This document shows, piece after piece, positions 9,793 through 23,286 of a stretch of DNA of 64,000 bases. The stretch comes from Bryopsis sp. KO-2023 (taxonomy: Eukaryota > Chlorophyta > Ulvophyceae > Bryopsidales > Bryopsidaceae): positions 1 to 64,000 of the forward strand of contig BSYQ01000016.1 in the NCBI GenBank assembly GCA_030272585.1, written 5' to 3'. Every line of letters begins with the position of its first letter. Position 1 is the stretch's first letter. Made by a program: the position numbers and the translations under genes. A model generated the notes under the pieces. It was not told the origin of the DNA, ran no database searches, and worked only from the letters and a program-made list of their open reading frames with translations.

Positions 9793-12700
9793 CTATTCTC
9801 TTCCTTTCTGCAACTCTTTTCTTTCTTTCTCTTTAAATGCGCGAAGTATATCTGGTGCGTTAACCAGATTAGCTTCAGGTTCCCAAGTAGCGTCAAGTAG
9901 ATCGTATCCTTTCCACAGCACTAGGTATTCGCGATTGCGTTTACCTCTAGCCCTTAGGATAGTTTCGACCTCATACTCTACTTCGCTACCAATCAACTCT
10001 CCTTCTGGAGGTTGTATTTGCCTGCTGTTATCACTCGAGGCGTGATAACGCTTGAACTTAGAAACATGAAACACTGGGTGAATGGGCCATGTTTCCGGAA
10101 GTTGAACTCTGTAAGCCACCTTTGATATTTTCTCCACAATTTCAAAGGGACCCACAAATCGACGGCGCAGTTTGGGACTCACTTTGTTCAAAGCAGCCAA
10201 CGGAATAAAACGGCTTTTTATCAGGACTTTATCCCCTTTTTCAAAAGCAATATCTTTCCTCTTCTTGTTTGCACTCACACACATTCTGTGTTGTGCTCTA
10301 GAGTAATATGCTTTTGCGGTATCTAAGTCCTGTGCCATCCGTGCTACCATAGTCTTAACTGCTTCCACCTGAAATTGCGTTGCCGTCCCACCAATGTTTG
10401 GTGTTTCTGGATGGTACCCATACATCAAGTATGCAGGTGCGAACCCTGTACTCGCATTCACTGCATTGTTTGCTGCAAACTCTGCTGTAGGTAAATACTC
10501 AACCCACTTATGGGGATACCTCTCAGCATATGGCCTCAGGAAATTTTCCAGAGTACGTATGGTAACCTCACTCTGCCCATCCGTTTGAGGGTGGTAAGCT
10601 GTACTCATACGAATCTCTGTACCCAGAGCTTTAAAAAGCGTCTGCCAGAACTTGCTGGTAAAGCGAGGGTCTCTATCAGACACAATCACTTTAGGTAGGC
10701 CATGGTTGCGGTAAACATGTTCGATAAAAAGTTGGGCGTATCCTGCAGCGGTAATCTCTTTAGTACATGGGGCGAAATGCACAAACTTGGTAAGTCTATC
10801 GACAAAGACAGCTACAGCACTAAACCCATTGGATGCTGGTAGATCTGTCACCAAGTCAGTGGTAATCTGCTCCCACTTCCGCTCAGGTATTGGCAGGGGT
10901 TGAAGTAAGCCCATAGGCTTCTGTGTGTCAGCCTTTATTTGTTGGCACACAGGGCATTCGCGCACAAATGCCTTCAACTCATTCATCCACCCCTTCCACC
11001 AATATCGCCGCGCTAGGATTTCTCCTGTTCGCGCTGGTCCTGTATGGCCTGCTGAAGGTGTCTCATGGCACTCCTTCATAATCTTATTGCGCTGGCCTTT
11101 AGGAACCACCACTTTCTCGACTAATCCTCTCTTTGGGACCGTCCAGAGTATTCCCTCTCTGAGGAAATATCCCTCAACTTCCTCGCCACTCTCAAGCTTC
11201 CGCAATATCTTCACCAAGGAGTTATCAGCTTGGAGGGCTTGTTTCCACTCGTCTTGGCTTGCTTGATGCACTTGCCAAGTGGAAATGTTCATCGCAGTTT
11301 CCACGGGCTTAGGAACACTGCGGGAGAGAGCATCTGCTAACACATTAGCCTTGCCTTTGATATAGGAGATCTTGGGGTTGATCGAAGTCAGGTACCCCGC
11401 CTCAAGCCATCTTGCTTGGGTTCTAGAAAGGTTCCTCTGCGACAGAATATGCGTCAGAGGTTGGTGGTCAGTGAACACTGTTACTCCACCCGCACAACCT
11501 TCTAGATAATGTCTCCACTGCACCATCGCATAACATATTGCACACAACTCTTTGTCGTATGGTGCATAGTTAAGCTCGGCAGGCTTGAATCTACGTGAGA
11601 GGTAAGCTATTGGCTGTAGCCCCTCTCCGTGATCCTGTGTTAACACGGCACCGATGGCCTCATTCGACGCATCAGTGATCACAGTGTAAGGCAGTGACGC
11701 ATCTGGAAAAATAAGGACGGGAGCTTGACTTAGACGCTTTTTCAGTTCATTGAATGCGCCACGCTCAACCTGTCCCCATCTCCAGGGATGGTCTTTTTTC
11801 ACTAAGTCATGGAGTGGTCCAGCAATATGTGCAAACTGGGGAATGAATTTCCTGTAGTATGAAACCATTCCAAGGAAACTACGTACATCGCTAACACTCT
11901 GTAGTTCCTTCCACTCCTTCACTGCCTTCACTTTTTGTTCCTGTGGTTCTAACCCACTTCCGCTAATGCGGTAGCCAAGATAGTCTACTGTTGCGACAGC
12001 CAGCTCACTTTTACTTGCCTTAGCAAAAAGCTGATATTCTGCTAGTCGCGACAGGACTTTCTCTAAGTGTTCGGCATGCTGTTCCATGTTTTCAGAGAAG
12101 ATGAGTATGTCATCAATAAAGACAACAACAAAATCATCTAAAAACTCTGCGAGTAGGTCTTGCACTAGAGTTTGGAATTGCGCTGGGCAATTGGTTAGCC
12201 CAAAAGGCGCTACCAAAAACTCAAAGTGACCGTATCTCGTGCGGAACGCTGTTTTATCTGTATCAGATGGCCTTACTGGAAATTGCCAATAGCCTGATCG
12301 CAGATCTAACTTCGAGAACACTTTGGCTTTAAACACTCTATCCATCAATTCTTCTGGCAGGGGTAAAGGATATCGGTTTTTCACCGTCACCTTATTGATC
12401 CACCTGTAATCCACACACATCCTTAAGCCTCCATCCTTTTTCGGGACAAACAGGATTGGCGCGCCCCAAGGGGACTCGGATGGTTTGATTTTCTTCTGTT
12501 CCAGAAGGTAGTCCACTTGTGCTTTCACTTCATCCAGCTCTGCTGGTGAAAGCTTGTATATTGGACGATGGATAGGTGTTGGATCCTCCAGGTCTATCTT
12601 AAACTCATGACCTTTTCTCTTCGGAGGGATCCCTGGGGGTAAATCACGAGGGAACACACCACGGTGTGTTTCTACCACCTTTTTAATTTCGGCAGGGGTG

Positions 12701-13804
12701 TCTGAACGAATAAGTTTGCCAATCTCATCCTCAGTGTTGAATGGCTGTGTTCGCTCTATTGCGTCAGGCAATTCATGTTGGCCTAAAGCTTTCTCTTCAG
12801 ACTCTTGCACTACAACCATGAATGCTGTCTCTGTTTTGAGATGACGCATCATTCTCTTAGCTGAACACTCAGTCACTGGCACTTCTTGCAGTATCGACTG
12901 TACTTTTCGTTCAGGTTCAATACTCTCTTGGGTTGGATGACGCAACGGGAGATGAAACACTTGGCTGTTTTTGCAAACTGAAATCTCATTTTGCTGAAAG
13001 TCTATGCGGGGGTTTTCTTTCTGCAACCAAGGCATGCCCAATATTAGGTCATAACCAAGGTCTGGGAACAGATCCGCTCTCATTTTGCACTTCAGCCCTC
13101 CTATCTTTACTCGGAGGTTGTTACAGCTGCCAGCCAGTTCTTTAATATCTCCGTTTGCCAACATTGCTCTCTTTGAGCTTGGTGTAATCGACAACCCGAG
13201 ATCACGCGCTACCTTATCATTGATATAGTTTGCGGTACTCCCACAATCAATGAATGCATAAAGGTCCGTGGTCTTGATCCGTGCTTTTACTTCGTACCCT
13301 CTCACAGGCACTTCTTGAATTTTTAACAGAGGGCATGTGTCACCCTTGGTTGACGAAGTTGATCGAACTTCTGACACATTAACTCGCTCTGTGGTAGACC
13401 GCTGGGTTGTTTCTGACCCACTATCGTCTATGTCTGCAGGCAGGGACTCCTGTAGACTACTCTGTGACTCCAATGAGCCCACAGATTCACTAACAGAGGG
13501 AAGAGATGCAGATGACGCATGAGGCGCGTCCATCTCATCCGGTGTGCTTTCCTTCTGTTCATTTTTCCAATCGCAGTTGTCATGTGCCGATTGGGTAGAT
13601 GTGGAGAGTGTCTCTGTTCTCTCTTCACGCGGTGTACTAGTCCGCGCCCCAGGTTTTCCGCTGTGAGTACAAACCTTTTTCGAGGCACCTACTTTTGATC
13701 TTAGCTTCCTACGCCGCCTACGAACTCTGTTTCGCTTACGACGTTTGCGTCGGCCAGGCTCAGACGAAGCAGTTTCCTGCCTGGCGGTCAGTTTAACATT
13801 TTTT
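9793..13804 (-). CDS. pol: Element A pol polyprotein
   Basis: The frame is open from the gag end; its first Met is at 13533, giving 1246 residues. Domains in order: aspartic protease with a DCG motif (FIDCGSTANYI) instead of the usual DTG/DSG; reverse transcriptase (VDYRWINKV, KLDLRSGYWQ, VFIDDILIFS); RNase H (DASNEAIGAVL); integrase with HHCC finger and D,D,E core (YHPQTDGQSE); GPY-like region (RRRFVGPFEIVEK); C-terminal chromodomain (EYLVLWKGYD). The chromodomain marks a chromovirus and in that group can guide integration to particular chromatin. It lies in the -1 frame relative to gag and the A8 run at the gag end is the likely shift site. No internal stop seen. Confidence 0.93.
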
Positions 13805-16439
13805 TTACATCGGGGAGGTTTTTCACCTCCTCCAATCTAGGACATTGCCTCACAGGGTGACCCTTCTTTCCACAAAGATAACAATTATATCCCCCTCCCC
13901 CCTGGGGGTTCTGTCTTCCCTGATTGGCTTGTCCTCTTCCACGGTTACCACCACCGCGTCCACGTCCACCACCACCACGTCCTCCTCCTCGTCCTTGTTG
14001 CTGTTGCTGCTGCTGTTGCACTCCTGCGGCAGCTTGTGGTGGTGCTTGGGCTGGTGGTGTGGGGTTCTGCTGCTGCTGACCCTGATTCTGGCCTTTCTTC
14101 TTTCTTCCACCACGCCAGACTCCTTTCTTTTTCTGATTGGTTTGCCCTCCTTGGCCTTGTGTTCCAACTCCAAGGGCTTCCAATCGTTCGGCGGATATGA
14201 TGGCAGCCTCGACATCTCGAGGTACCGTTGCAGCGACTAACTTCTGAACTTCACTCTTAAGTCCATCCACGAAGAGCAAATACTGGTGATCCTCTTCGAG
14301 GTCTGGAATCCTCAAGACTAACCGCTGAAACTCTTTGACGAACTGTTTCACGGTTCCAGTCTGCTTGAGTTTGTGGAGGTCACGCCACGCTTCATCTCGA
14401 TCACTAGAGAATTCGAAAGCTGTAGCTAAGCCATCCATGAAGTCCATCCAGTCACGGAAGGGTGGTCTTTCACCTCGGTGAATTTTCAACTCTTGCATCG
14501 TTAACCAATCCGAGGCAGCTCCATAAAGGTTAGTGGCCATAATCGATTGCCACTGTGCTTCATGCACTCCGCAGGTTCTCAAGTACCGCGTCATGAGCAC
14601 TTGCCATTTACGGGCTTTTGGTTCTCCACTTCCGTTAAATGCGCGAGGCATTTGCAACTTGACGGTGCTAGGCAACCACTGTCCTTGCCTAGGAGGTCCT
14701 GGGCCTGCTGGTCCAGCGCCACCTCCACCTCCACCTCCACCAGGAGGTCCACCGGGAGGTCCACCGCCTCCACCATCTCCACCGCCGCCACCACCTCCAC
14801 CGCCATCAGGCGCACCTGGAATGCGGGAAGGTGGGCGGTTTCGTCTGTCGCGGTAATCATCACCGCCATCATCATCTGGGTCGTCATCATCAGGGTCTCC
14901 AAAGTTACCTCGCATGCGAGGAACTCGACTGGGTCCACCAGTAGACTCATATGAACCAAGTGCAGCAAAGGGATTATTTTCTACCCTTGCTCCCAATGCA
15001 CTTAACCCAAGTCCCAATCTTCCAGTACGTGTGGGGATCTGCATGGGTTCTTTTCCTTTCTCTTCTCTGACCTGTGCCTTAGCACGCTCAAGGTCAATTT
15101 GATATAACACTTCTGCTGAGGAGAGAACTCTTGGGTTAGTTCGTGTGGGTCTACGTGATCCATCGGCAGAGTCGGGTTCTGAGATGCGTACTCCAGGCTG
15201 AGCTCTTGTACTTGGAGGTATCAATTGAGGGAATGTGAAATCAGCGTCTGGTGCGCTGTCCACTGCAGTGCATGGTGGTGCTTCTGCAGCAACAATTTCA
15301 CCCTCCTCGACCTGTACTGCTGGAGGAGCCGGTATTGTTGAGGTTCCTGCCCCAACCATTCCTACCGCGAAGCTCTGGTCTAGTGGCGGCCATGACGCAG
15401 CCAACTGCTTTACTGATTTCTTCGGCAGTGGCATCCCAAAGGCTGAGTCCTCAGGCTCAGGAGAAGTTGATTCTTCACGCTCTGGTGATACTGCACGAGC
15501 ATCACTTCCACTTTGGGCACTCTGACTTCCGCCACTCACATCCTCCATGCTTCGTTCCAGGCCAGATAATCTTAAGGCAACCACATCAGCTGCATCTTGC
15601 TGCTGATCCCAGGTCTTGGATGCCTTTTTCTCCAAGGCAATCAAATCTTTTTGAATTGCTACTCTTGAGCTCTGCAAACGCTTCACCTCAGCACCTTGTT
15701 TGTGCAAGGACTCCCGAAACAATTCTAGAGTCCGTTCGACTTTTTCGTTGGAATCCGCAACAGTTCCTAATAAGCCTTCAATTCTCCGCCCTTGAACAAG
15801 GGATAACTCGGAGAGTTGTTTTAACTGAAGTGCTGATGCTTCAGTTGCTTCTTTTAGGTCAGCAAAACGAGAGTCCGCTAGAATGTCTGCGGCATCCATT
15901 CTCCTCGTTATTGCATCCACAGAAGCTTTGATCTCGGCTCTTTCTTTCCTATGGTCGATATCTTGGCGTAATAGCCTCTGCTCGTATCGACTATGTTGAG
16001 CCGCTACTGAATCCAGCTTCTACTGTTGCGACACCACCGCATGCTGTGTGGCCTCAACCTGTTGCGCATGCTGGTGCTGTGTTTCCAGCGCCTGCCCGAT
16101 CACCTCTGATGCGCCAGCCAGTTGGTTCGACACAGAGGCCTCAGTATGGGCGAGCCTCTGCCCCAGTGTCTGGTCAACTTGCTGCAGGTGACCCCTTAGC
16201 CCGTGGGCTAAATCGTCCACACGGTCATGGACCGCATCCACATCCTCTCTTAAGGCTTCCGCATCAGCTCCCATGTCTATGTCGACAGCTGCTTGCTGGA
16301 CATTGTGGATGTTCTGGACGTTTATTTGTTGGTACACAACATTGGGTGCGTCAGGCAATTCCTCATCGAACTCAGGTTCAATCCCTGGCTCTTCAACTTG
16401 AGGCTCGCGCACTGCCAATGCGTGTTCACGGTCAGCCAT
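13788..16439 (-). CDS. gag: Element A gag, with an in-frame TAG
   Basis: ATG at 16439. The first 139 codons are helical and end at TAG (16022-16020). The same frame then stays open for about 743 more codons to 13788, so this is one gag of roughly 883 codons with a single amber codon. It follows two Gln codons, so CAG to TAG mutation is the simplest cause; readthrough cannot be excluded. The downstream part has coiled coils, a Gly/Pro-rich segment, the retrotransposon gag domain (around DRDEAWRDLHKLKQTGTVKQ) and a CCHC knuckle (CYLCGKKGHPVRQC) near the C-terminus, after Gln- and Gly/Arg-rich tracts. It forms the virus-like particle and binds RNA. Confidence 0.85.
13799..13806 (-). promoter_or_regulatory. 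Probable -1 frameshift site, A8 run
   Basis: Eight As in element orientation, read in gag as GTA AAA AAA ATG four codons before the gag stop. A AAA AAA is a classic slippery heptamer, and the -1 frame is open from here into pol. No downstream pseudoknot was modelled. Confidence 0.65.
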
Positions 16440-16569
16440 GATTTCCCAGCCACTATTTGGGAGTACTCAACAACCACGGTTGGAGTTTCTCTCTACCAAA
16501 CAAACAAACAAAAACGTTTGTTGCGCCACGTTCACAAGTTTCGATCTCAAGAACTTAAAGTTCTTGCCT

Positions 16570-16581
16570 GCTCCGAAACCA
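16570..16581 (-). other. Primer-binding site of element A
   Basis: TGGTTTCGGAGC in element orientation, two bases inside the 5' LTR. It would pair with a tRNA ending GCUCCGAAACCA. The same 12-mer is the PBS of elements B, C and the TRIM. Confidence 0.85.
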
Positions 16582-16583
16582 AT

Positions 16584-16988
16584 TGATAGTGAAGCTTGTG
16601 GGTGACACAATAGTGGTCGGCTGTGTTGGTTGGATTCGTGATAACTTGCTGGCTAACGCAAGTATACTTGTGGGGTTTGTTGGTTTAGACAACTCTCTAG
16701 CTAGCGCGGTTGTGAACGCTACTAGAGCACTTAGGTTGGGAAGTGATTGCGTCAGGCAAACACTTAACACACACACAAGCGGGAACACACCAATCCCACG
16801 AATCCCGAGTTCTTACAAAGTAACTATATGTGTCAAAACAACGAGTGGGCCTCTTAAGTACCCCTAAGTGTAGTACGCTGACGCATGCCCCAAACTCTGG
16901 GTCTAATCTGTCTTACTCGTGAACCCACATGCGTCAGCCACCCTCGGCTCTATCCCAAACTACCTCGTATAGCGCTAAAAGACTAACA
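16584..16988 (-). repeat. 5' LTR of element A (405 bp)
   Basis: Matches 6910-7334 apart from a shorter CA microsatellite. Followed outward by the TSD TGAAG. Confidence 0.95.
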
Positions 16989-17007
16989 TGAAGGGTATCA
17001 GCTCGGA
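16989..17007 (+). pseudogene. LINE ORF1, 14-bp middle segment between elements A and B
   Basis: After the element A TSD (16989-16993) only 14 bases of LINE ORF1 remain (16994-17007), the last five being the element B TSD TCGGA. They encode Gly-Ile-Ser-Ser plus two bases of the next codon and keep the ORF1 frame on both sides. Confidence 0.85.
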
Positions 17008-17216
17008 TGATAGTGGGGTGTGTGGTGGAAATAAATTTTCTACATACTCCCCCTGGGAGCGTTCCCCTACAACAGCGAATCCAACCAAAACAACAACCCA
17101 ACCAGTGTCTAACTACGTGTCCCTTAAATAGTACCCTAGGGCTATCACGAGTCACACTAATGATACAAGTCACCTCAACGCTCCCAGACCAGTCATTTCG
17201 TCTCAAATCACTATCA
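17008..17216 (-). repeat. 3' LTR of element B (209 bp)
   Basis: Identical by eye to 32155-32363. Its last bases (CACTATCA in + orientation) mirror its first (TGATAGTG), giving 8-bp inverted ends. Confidence 0.94.
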
Positions 17217-20200
17217 ACTTGCCCCGCCCCATAATAAGTGGCGTCCGCGACACTAACATTCTTTCTCTCTACCGCGATCAAACAAATACTTCATAACCCA
17301 TAAGCTAACACACTTAATCCTCTAGGTACAATGCACGTCCCATACCATGCAAAGAATCTCAAACGCATTACTCAACTCAACCTTTTCAACTCAACCTTTT
17401 TCTTCTGACCCACGAACCACCACTGTCTTGGACATATTGGACATCTCTTGCTCGTGTCTTGGTCAGCTCTCCTGCGGCAAAGTCTTGAACACTCGAGGTT
17501 AGCACACTTCCTTTACAACCTTTAGCTGTGAGCGTCATTTGGCAACAACTCTGAGCTCCTTAGAACAAATAGCTTGGGAAACGTAGCCTTGCTTGACGTT
17601 CCAACCACTGCCAAGGCTATGCTCTTACCAGTTGTCCCATGGCCTTAGCATAACGCACTTTCACCCTTGTGCGTGGCCAATACACATGCACACCAACTCA
17701 TGTGGGCCGCACATTGACAGGTGGAGCTCCAGCTTTTCAGCGAACTCACTCGGTGCTCTCCCTTTTAGCACCTCCAGCCATTTCTCCGTCCTGTAGTCGC
17801 TCTTTGCCGCACTTCTCTCTACCTTAGACCTCTCTGTCTCAGGTTTCGCTCTCTCGCTCTCCTTAGTAGTCCTTGACTCTTGCTCTTCCTCTTCCGCTTT
17901 GGGTTCTCTTTCTCTTGTTTGATATAAACGCACCATCCTCTCATAGTCTATTGACCTTGACCTGAGGGTAGGCTACCACGTCGGGAGGCAAGTCAGAATA
18001 CATCCGCTTGTATTCTTTGTTACTGTTGTGATCAACCAAGTGCTCCACCTCCAACATTATCGAATCCTCAATCAAATCAGCTAAGTCAGAGTAGCATATG
18101 AAGACGAGTTACATAGGCTGGCTTTGGGTCAATGGTACCAACACGTGATCCCACACTAGGATCTTCCACCATTGCCATCCCCAAAAAGACCTATTGAGTT
18201 TGTATTCCACTTTAGGGAACCTATGCCTCTGACCGCCATTCATCTCTTGCTTGTTCTTCCTCGTGCTTCTCTTCTTATTTCCTCGATAAATTCTTCCACT
18301 TGTTGATCCTTGCGTTACCGGTTGCCTATCCAGCTAACGCTTCTCCTCCTTTCAGTTCACTGACGTTTGAAGATGCAACTCCTTTCTGCACTACCCATTG
18401 TAGGCAGTCACCATATGCAAGCTCCACGTTGAAGACTTAGAACGTATCCCACACTCACATGTGTTTGCACCCATACATCATGCAAGTCCCGAAGGTAGTG
18501 TGGATAATCTCCTCATTCTTCAAGTATTTTCTCACAAAGATAAACAAGGATGCGTTAGGCATTCTCGTGTTCTTCGCCAACAGAAGTAATATCTGCGACT
18601 CCTCTTGCCTTTGATGGATCGGCTATAAACCATGCACGGCATTCCGACTTATTACCTTGATGGGAATAGTCTTTACTGCGCTCTTTGGCGACTTACAACC
18701 GCTGTACAGGGATTTATCGCGTATTCTGCTCGTCTTCTCCTCCTCCTACTGCAAATCTTCCGAGATGCTCATCACGGTTCCTTTATAGTCGACGTCCACT
18801 GTTGCTATTGCTTCTTCTTTCTCCACTTGTGTTTCTTCAACTCTCAAGTGTAATCCAATGCAGTTCCTTTTACCATCAACCTTAAAACAGAGTGGTGTTT
18901 CTCAATCTGGTTGTGGCACTCGATAGTCTACCTCTTTCTCCAACCAACACGTTGGTTAAACGCACTTGTTGTCGTTGAAGATATCACACCTCTTGTCGTT
19001 CAAGAGTTCTTCGCTGCTCGTTCATCTTTCGCCGATTGCTGCTCTGGTTCAGTCACTACCCATGGCACTTGGCGGATTGTCAAATACTTGTGCCAGAGTC
19101 CATTAAACTCTTGTGAACTTCATCTCCTCCAGAGCTAAGCTCTTCATGTGATAGCACACACCGATCCTCGACGTCAATTGATCAAGCTACTGCTCAATCT
19201 CTTCCACAAAGTTACTCTCGCTTTATCCTTCATGGAACCTCTGTCGCGAGGCTAATATTTGCCTTCTCCTTTTCAGAACGACAGACTTGTATTTCGGTCG
19301 GTCCATATGCTTCACCCTCAGATAGACATATCCCACGCCATGCATCACCTTAACACCTTAGTCGCGTTGACATGTGTCGCTGGAATTGTCTTCACACTCG
19401 TCGATAACAAACGAACTCCAAGTGTTGCGCTCTCTTCTCAATAAAATGATACACAGAGCACCATCCACTTCGAGTATTGGATTAAGTAAACTGTTTCGCC
19501 ATCATATTAACGTAGCCACATTTCCCTTAGGAAGTCTTCACATGCGCGTACGCGGTAGCTGGCGCACAGGGTTCCAGCTGCTACGTCTCTTTTCGCTCCT
19601 GTGTTCCTCTCTTTGAACACTTAGGGTAGAATCACGTCTCCTCCCCCTTAGTACTACCGAAACTAAGGTGGACTTCACACTAGGCGACCATCACCAAGGC
19701 CGTCTTGAAGCTGACGAATCCTTTAACTCATACTCTAATGAGATATTGAGTTTCAGCTCCTCGAGTTCCCTGCAAGGATTCTTATCTCGACTAGTGTGTG
19801 ATTCTATGGAGTCTCCTATATTTTCGCCACGGTTTCTCAGGACTTCGAGATCACCAACTATCACACGCCCTGTAATAGTGGTTTTACCGTCATGGGAGAC
19901 AACAAGGTGTCTCAACCATCCCACAACACTCCAATTCCTTTTCTCCACATTCATCGATCACGTCTCAGCCACTTGTGGCTGTCCCTCTCGTGGGTGTTCT
20001 CTTTTATCACGTTCGAAAACAACTTCTTTGAAACAACTCCATCACATACTTTAGCAACTTGTGCTAGAGAGTACCATACTTTAGCAACTTGTGCTAGAGA
20101 GTACCACCCTCAACTCGTCCTCCATGTCGCATTTCCAGTGCATACACCGGGTTTAATTCAAAATTTTGAGTGTGGCCTGGCGGCCAGTAAATCTCACTGC

Positions 20201-22475
20201 GCACTCCGTTGCTGCAGAGACTCACTTCGTTCGTTTGTTCGATTTACCTCACTCACGACTACTTCGTGACCTCCTTCGTCGGTAACCTCATTCGTCGCTC
20301 GTGAGCACTCCTGTCCCCCCTGGGGCCAGTGGAACGCCCTCGTCCACGTCCCAAAAGGGTAGAAAAACATAGAGTGGGTAGCAAATATTGCAAGGTTGCA
20401 CATATCTCCAGCCATACCTCCATAAAACCTTGAGAAAAAGATGCACCACACATCACAACATATCCACATGGATGATGTGGCGAAGATCTCGCAAATGCGG
20501 ACACTCTGAAGCGAAATATGGTCGAGTTCATCCACGGAGTTAGTCCTGACACTACAGGCCAATGATGAAGGTGTGGCTTCTGTTTTCCCATCAGCCTCAC
20601 CACACACTTGTCAGACACTGGGAGCAACCACGGCTCGACCAGCCTGGAATCAACCATTAACACATGGATGACGCATCATTGGGGGTCCCTAAACAGGGCA
20701 TCGCGTTTACAAACGCCTCTCACCAAGTCCCTTGGTGGATATCCCAAATCTCAAACCATGATGCTCAAGGGTGTTATGAATTTTAGGAGATAAACTCCTT
20801 CCTCTTCGCTTCACCACCATCAGCAAACCTTTTTGCAACCTTTTGCGGTTTTTCACTTGCATCTCATTCTCATGGGGTTGTCAACCATTGTCATCCTCTA
20901 AACCCCGTTATGCACAAGGCTATCATCCACATAGTGCGTCACCTAGCTCTCGAATCGCTCAGGTGGCGAATAAACATCCTCTCCCTTAGGAGGTATCCCT
21001 TAGCCTTTGCACAAGGTTTTGTGATAGTTAACACAAATTCCCTCGCATGGACTTCAAGGTTCTTTTATACTCTTTGTTACCGCACAATATAAGGCAACAA
21101 CTCCACGCAGTTTTCTCTTGGAGATCCTTCTTGCTTCACGCATCTCACGTGGTATAGATCCTTCTTCACGCATCTCACGTGGTATAGACTTCTTGCGTCA
21201 CGCATCCTCTCTCTCTTATAGATCGAAATTTATATAAGTTTGAAGTTTTCCCTTGCAACGACGACTCTCTCGCGGAAGTGCATCAACCAGCGCACTGGGT
21301 GCACATCTCCTTGTGCTTAACACAAGCATGGTATCCCCATAGAACAAAGTTCTAGGGTGGAAAGAACAATAGAGCGATCGATGTTTGAAGTTCTCAACAA
21401 CACATCGTTTTGCGCGCGTCAACGTGGCGCTTTAAGCTCCCATCGCTTCCTCTCTTTAACACATTGTCTTTCCCTCGTCGTTGTAATTTCGCCATCCACA
21501 CTTGGTTAAAATTACACTCCATATTCTCTCAATCGTTGGATCTTCTTGCTCTCACAAGGTAGAAAAACTTCCGGCCCTTCTCCAAAATATCATGTTATTT
21601 CCACAATGAATAACTCCACAGGTGCTCTTCACTTAGCACATTTTCCACACGTCTTCTTTAGCTTTCCTTCCTACTTTTTCTTACTTTTCCATCTTTCATA
21701 CTCTCCCAAACTTCGACTCATACCTTCACGACGGAGTTTCCAAGTGAACGTTCTTTAACTTCTCATGTTGAACGTTTTAGTGCTATCTCTGTAGTTAACG
21801 CACTTACCATGCAGAGGAATCTTCGGGAGTGTTGGAGGAGCGTCTCGCTTCTACTCACTTACACTTCCCCGTTTTCCTTCTGCTACTGAACGTAGTAACA
21901 CCACAGCGTTGGTCGCTTCCCCTTATTAGAGGCGTGCTCCTACTTAGGTGCTCCATATAAACGCGAGTGCATTTCGCATATAATGTAGCGACTCGTGTTT
22001 ACCACTTCTCTTCTTGCCGTTCGTCACCATTGCTTAGAACGCAAGGTTGTGGTCGTTCAGTTTCCCCTTGGAAACTTCCTCTTTATACTTCCAGCGCTTT
22101 TGCAGCGTATAAGTATTTCTCTAGGTGGGGCGCTTCACAATTGCCTCCACACTTGACTCCAATTGAGGCTCAGCCATAATAGCCTTCCACGCTTGCATAG
22201 GGAGAATTCAATTTTTCCCCTCGAAGTTTTCAATCACATAACTCCATCTCCATCTCCTTTTGGCACCTTCAGTGTCACTTGCGTCAGCCAGCATCAACCC
22301 AGTTCTCTCCACGCCTTTTGCCAACGTTTCATCAACAATACTCCCACCAGGCGGTCGCTTCTTCCAGCAACGTCGCACACAACACAGTGGCTCATTGGGC
22401 AGCAACACACGCATCACCCAGAAAATACGAAGCTCACAGTTGCTTCGTCATGATCTCTTTTGCTGGAAGTTAGAT

Positions 22476-22517
22476 CGAGGCGTTGGCCCTAATATGGGTT
22501 CGACTCCCATAGCCTCG
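22476..22517 (+). ncRNA. Mini-tRNA-like hairpin in element B
   Basis: CGAGGC pairs perfectly with GCCTCG, enclosing a T-arm (TATGGG-TTCGACT-CCCATA) with a consensus B-box. The D- and anticodon arms are replaced by about 11 bases. It looks like an acceptor-T-arm minihelix or a deleted tRNA relic. Confidence 0.4.
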
Positions 22518-22921
22518 TCTTTTTCTTCTCACCAACGAAGTGTACATCCCATAGTTTCAACTAACTATGACAACTTCATAGTCAACTTAACGCTTGGTGG
22601 TGATTGTCTCACACAACTAACCACCTGGGGTCGCTCTGTTTCTTTCATCAACCTGAGCTTACTGCAACACTCTCTGGTTGGCGCAAAAAGCAAACATGCT
22701 TCACTCTTAATGTTGGGTCTCTGACTAACTTCGCGAATTCTAGCAGAATGGCGCAGTTTGTCTTTACAGACCAAAGGTCTGTCGCGTCCAACATGCTTGA
22801 CTTCTTTTCATACTTTTAGGTCCACCTTTGGACTTGGTCCACAGAAGAAGAAACGAAAAACCTTAGAATTGCCTTCAAAGCCAAAACCATCACCCTTAAA
22901 AATCTTCTCCACCTTACTCCA

Positions 22922-23286
22922 TTACTCCATTCGCCTTAACCCCTCTGCGATTACCGGGTTACCGTTCTCTCGCGGGTCTATTTGGGGGTTCTCCAGGATC
23001 TTTCTTGTGATCTTCTGAAGAAAGAATCCTTTGTTCTTATCCTTTCGATCCGTCTAGTCTCTTGAGCTTATGGTCTTTGCCTTGTTCTGCGGCGGTGCGG
23101 TTTTTCCTGGCGATCCAGTGAACTTCTGCCCTCACCCTCCTCTGGTCGCCTCCATGATCTAGTGACCTTCTGACCTCGCCCACCTCTAGTCATGGTTCGC
23201 ACCCTTTCACCTCTCGTTACAACCTCTTGGGTCAGAGGCGCCATCTCACTCTCAACTTCCATGGCCTCATCAGACTCGAACTTAGG
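22922..23286 (-). repeat. TRIM-internal sequence inside element B
   Basis: Reverse complement matches the internal part of the TRIM at about 40242-40550, for example GAGGCCATGGAAGTTGAGAG, then the GAGAACGGTAACCCGGTAAT stretch. No 71-bp TRIM LTRs flank it, so it is a fragment or a shared ancestral segment. Confidence 0.75.

Larger units (their letters stand above)
6910..16988 (-). mobile_element. Element A: full-length Ty3/gypsy chromovirus with a third ORF
   Basis: A 10,079-bp LTR retrotransposon on the minus strand, flanked by the 5-bp duplication TGAAG (6905-6909 and 16989-16993). LTRs are 425 bp and 405 bp, start TG and end CA. By eye they differ only by CA-microsatellite expansion in the left copy, so the insertion is recent. 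In element order: 5' LTR, primer-binding site TGGTTTCGGAGC, gag, pol (protease, RT, RNase H, integrase, chromodomain), ORF3, a G-rich polypurine tract (GCGGGGGGGGCG) and 3' LTR. The host site is LINE ORF1. Confidence 0.96.

Noticed and set aside
14533-14954. Plus-strand Pro- and Ser/Thr-rich frames opposite element A gag
   Set aside because: They are antisense shadows of the Gly-rich gag segment on the minus strand.
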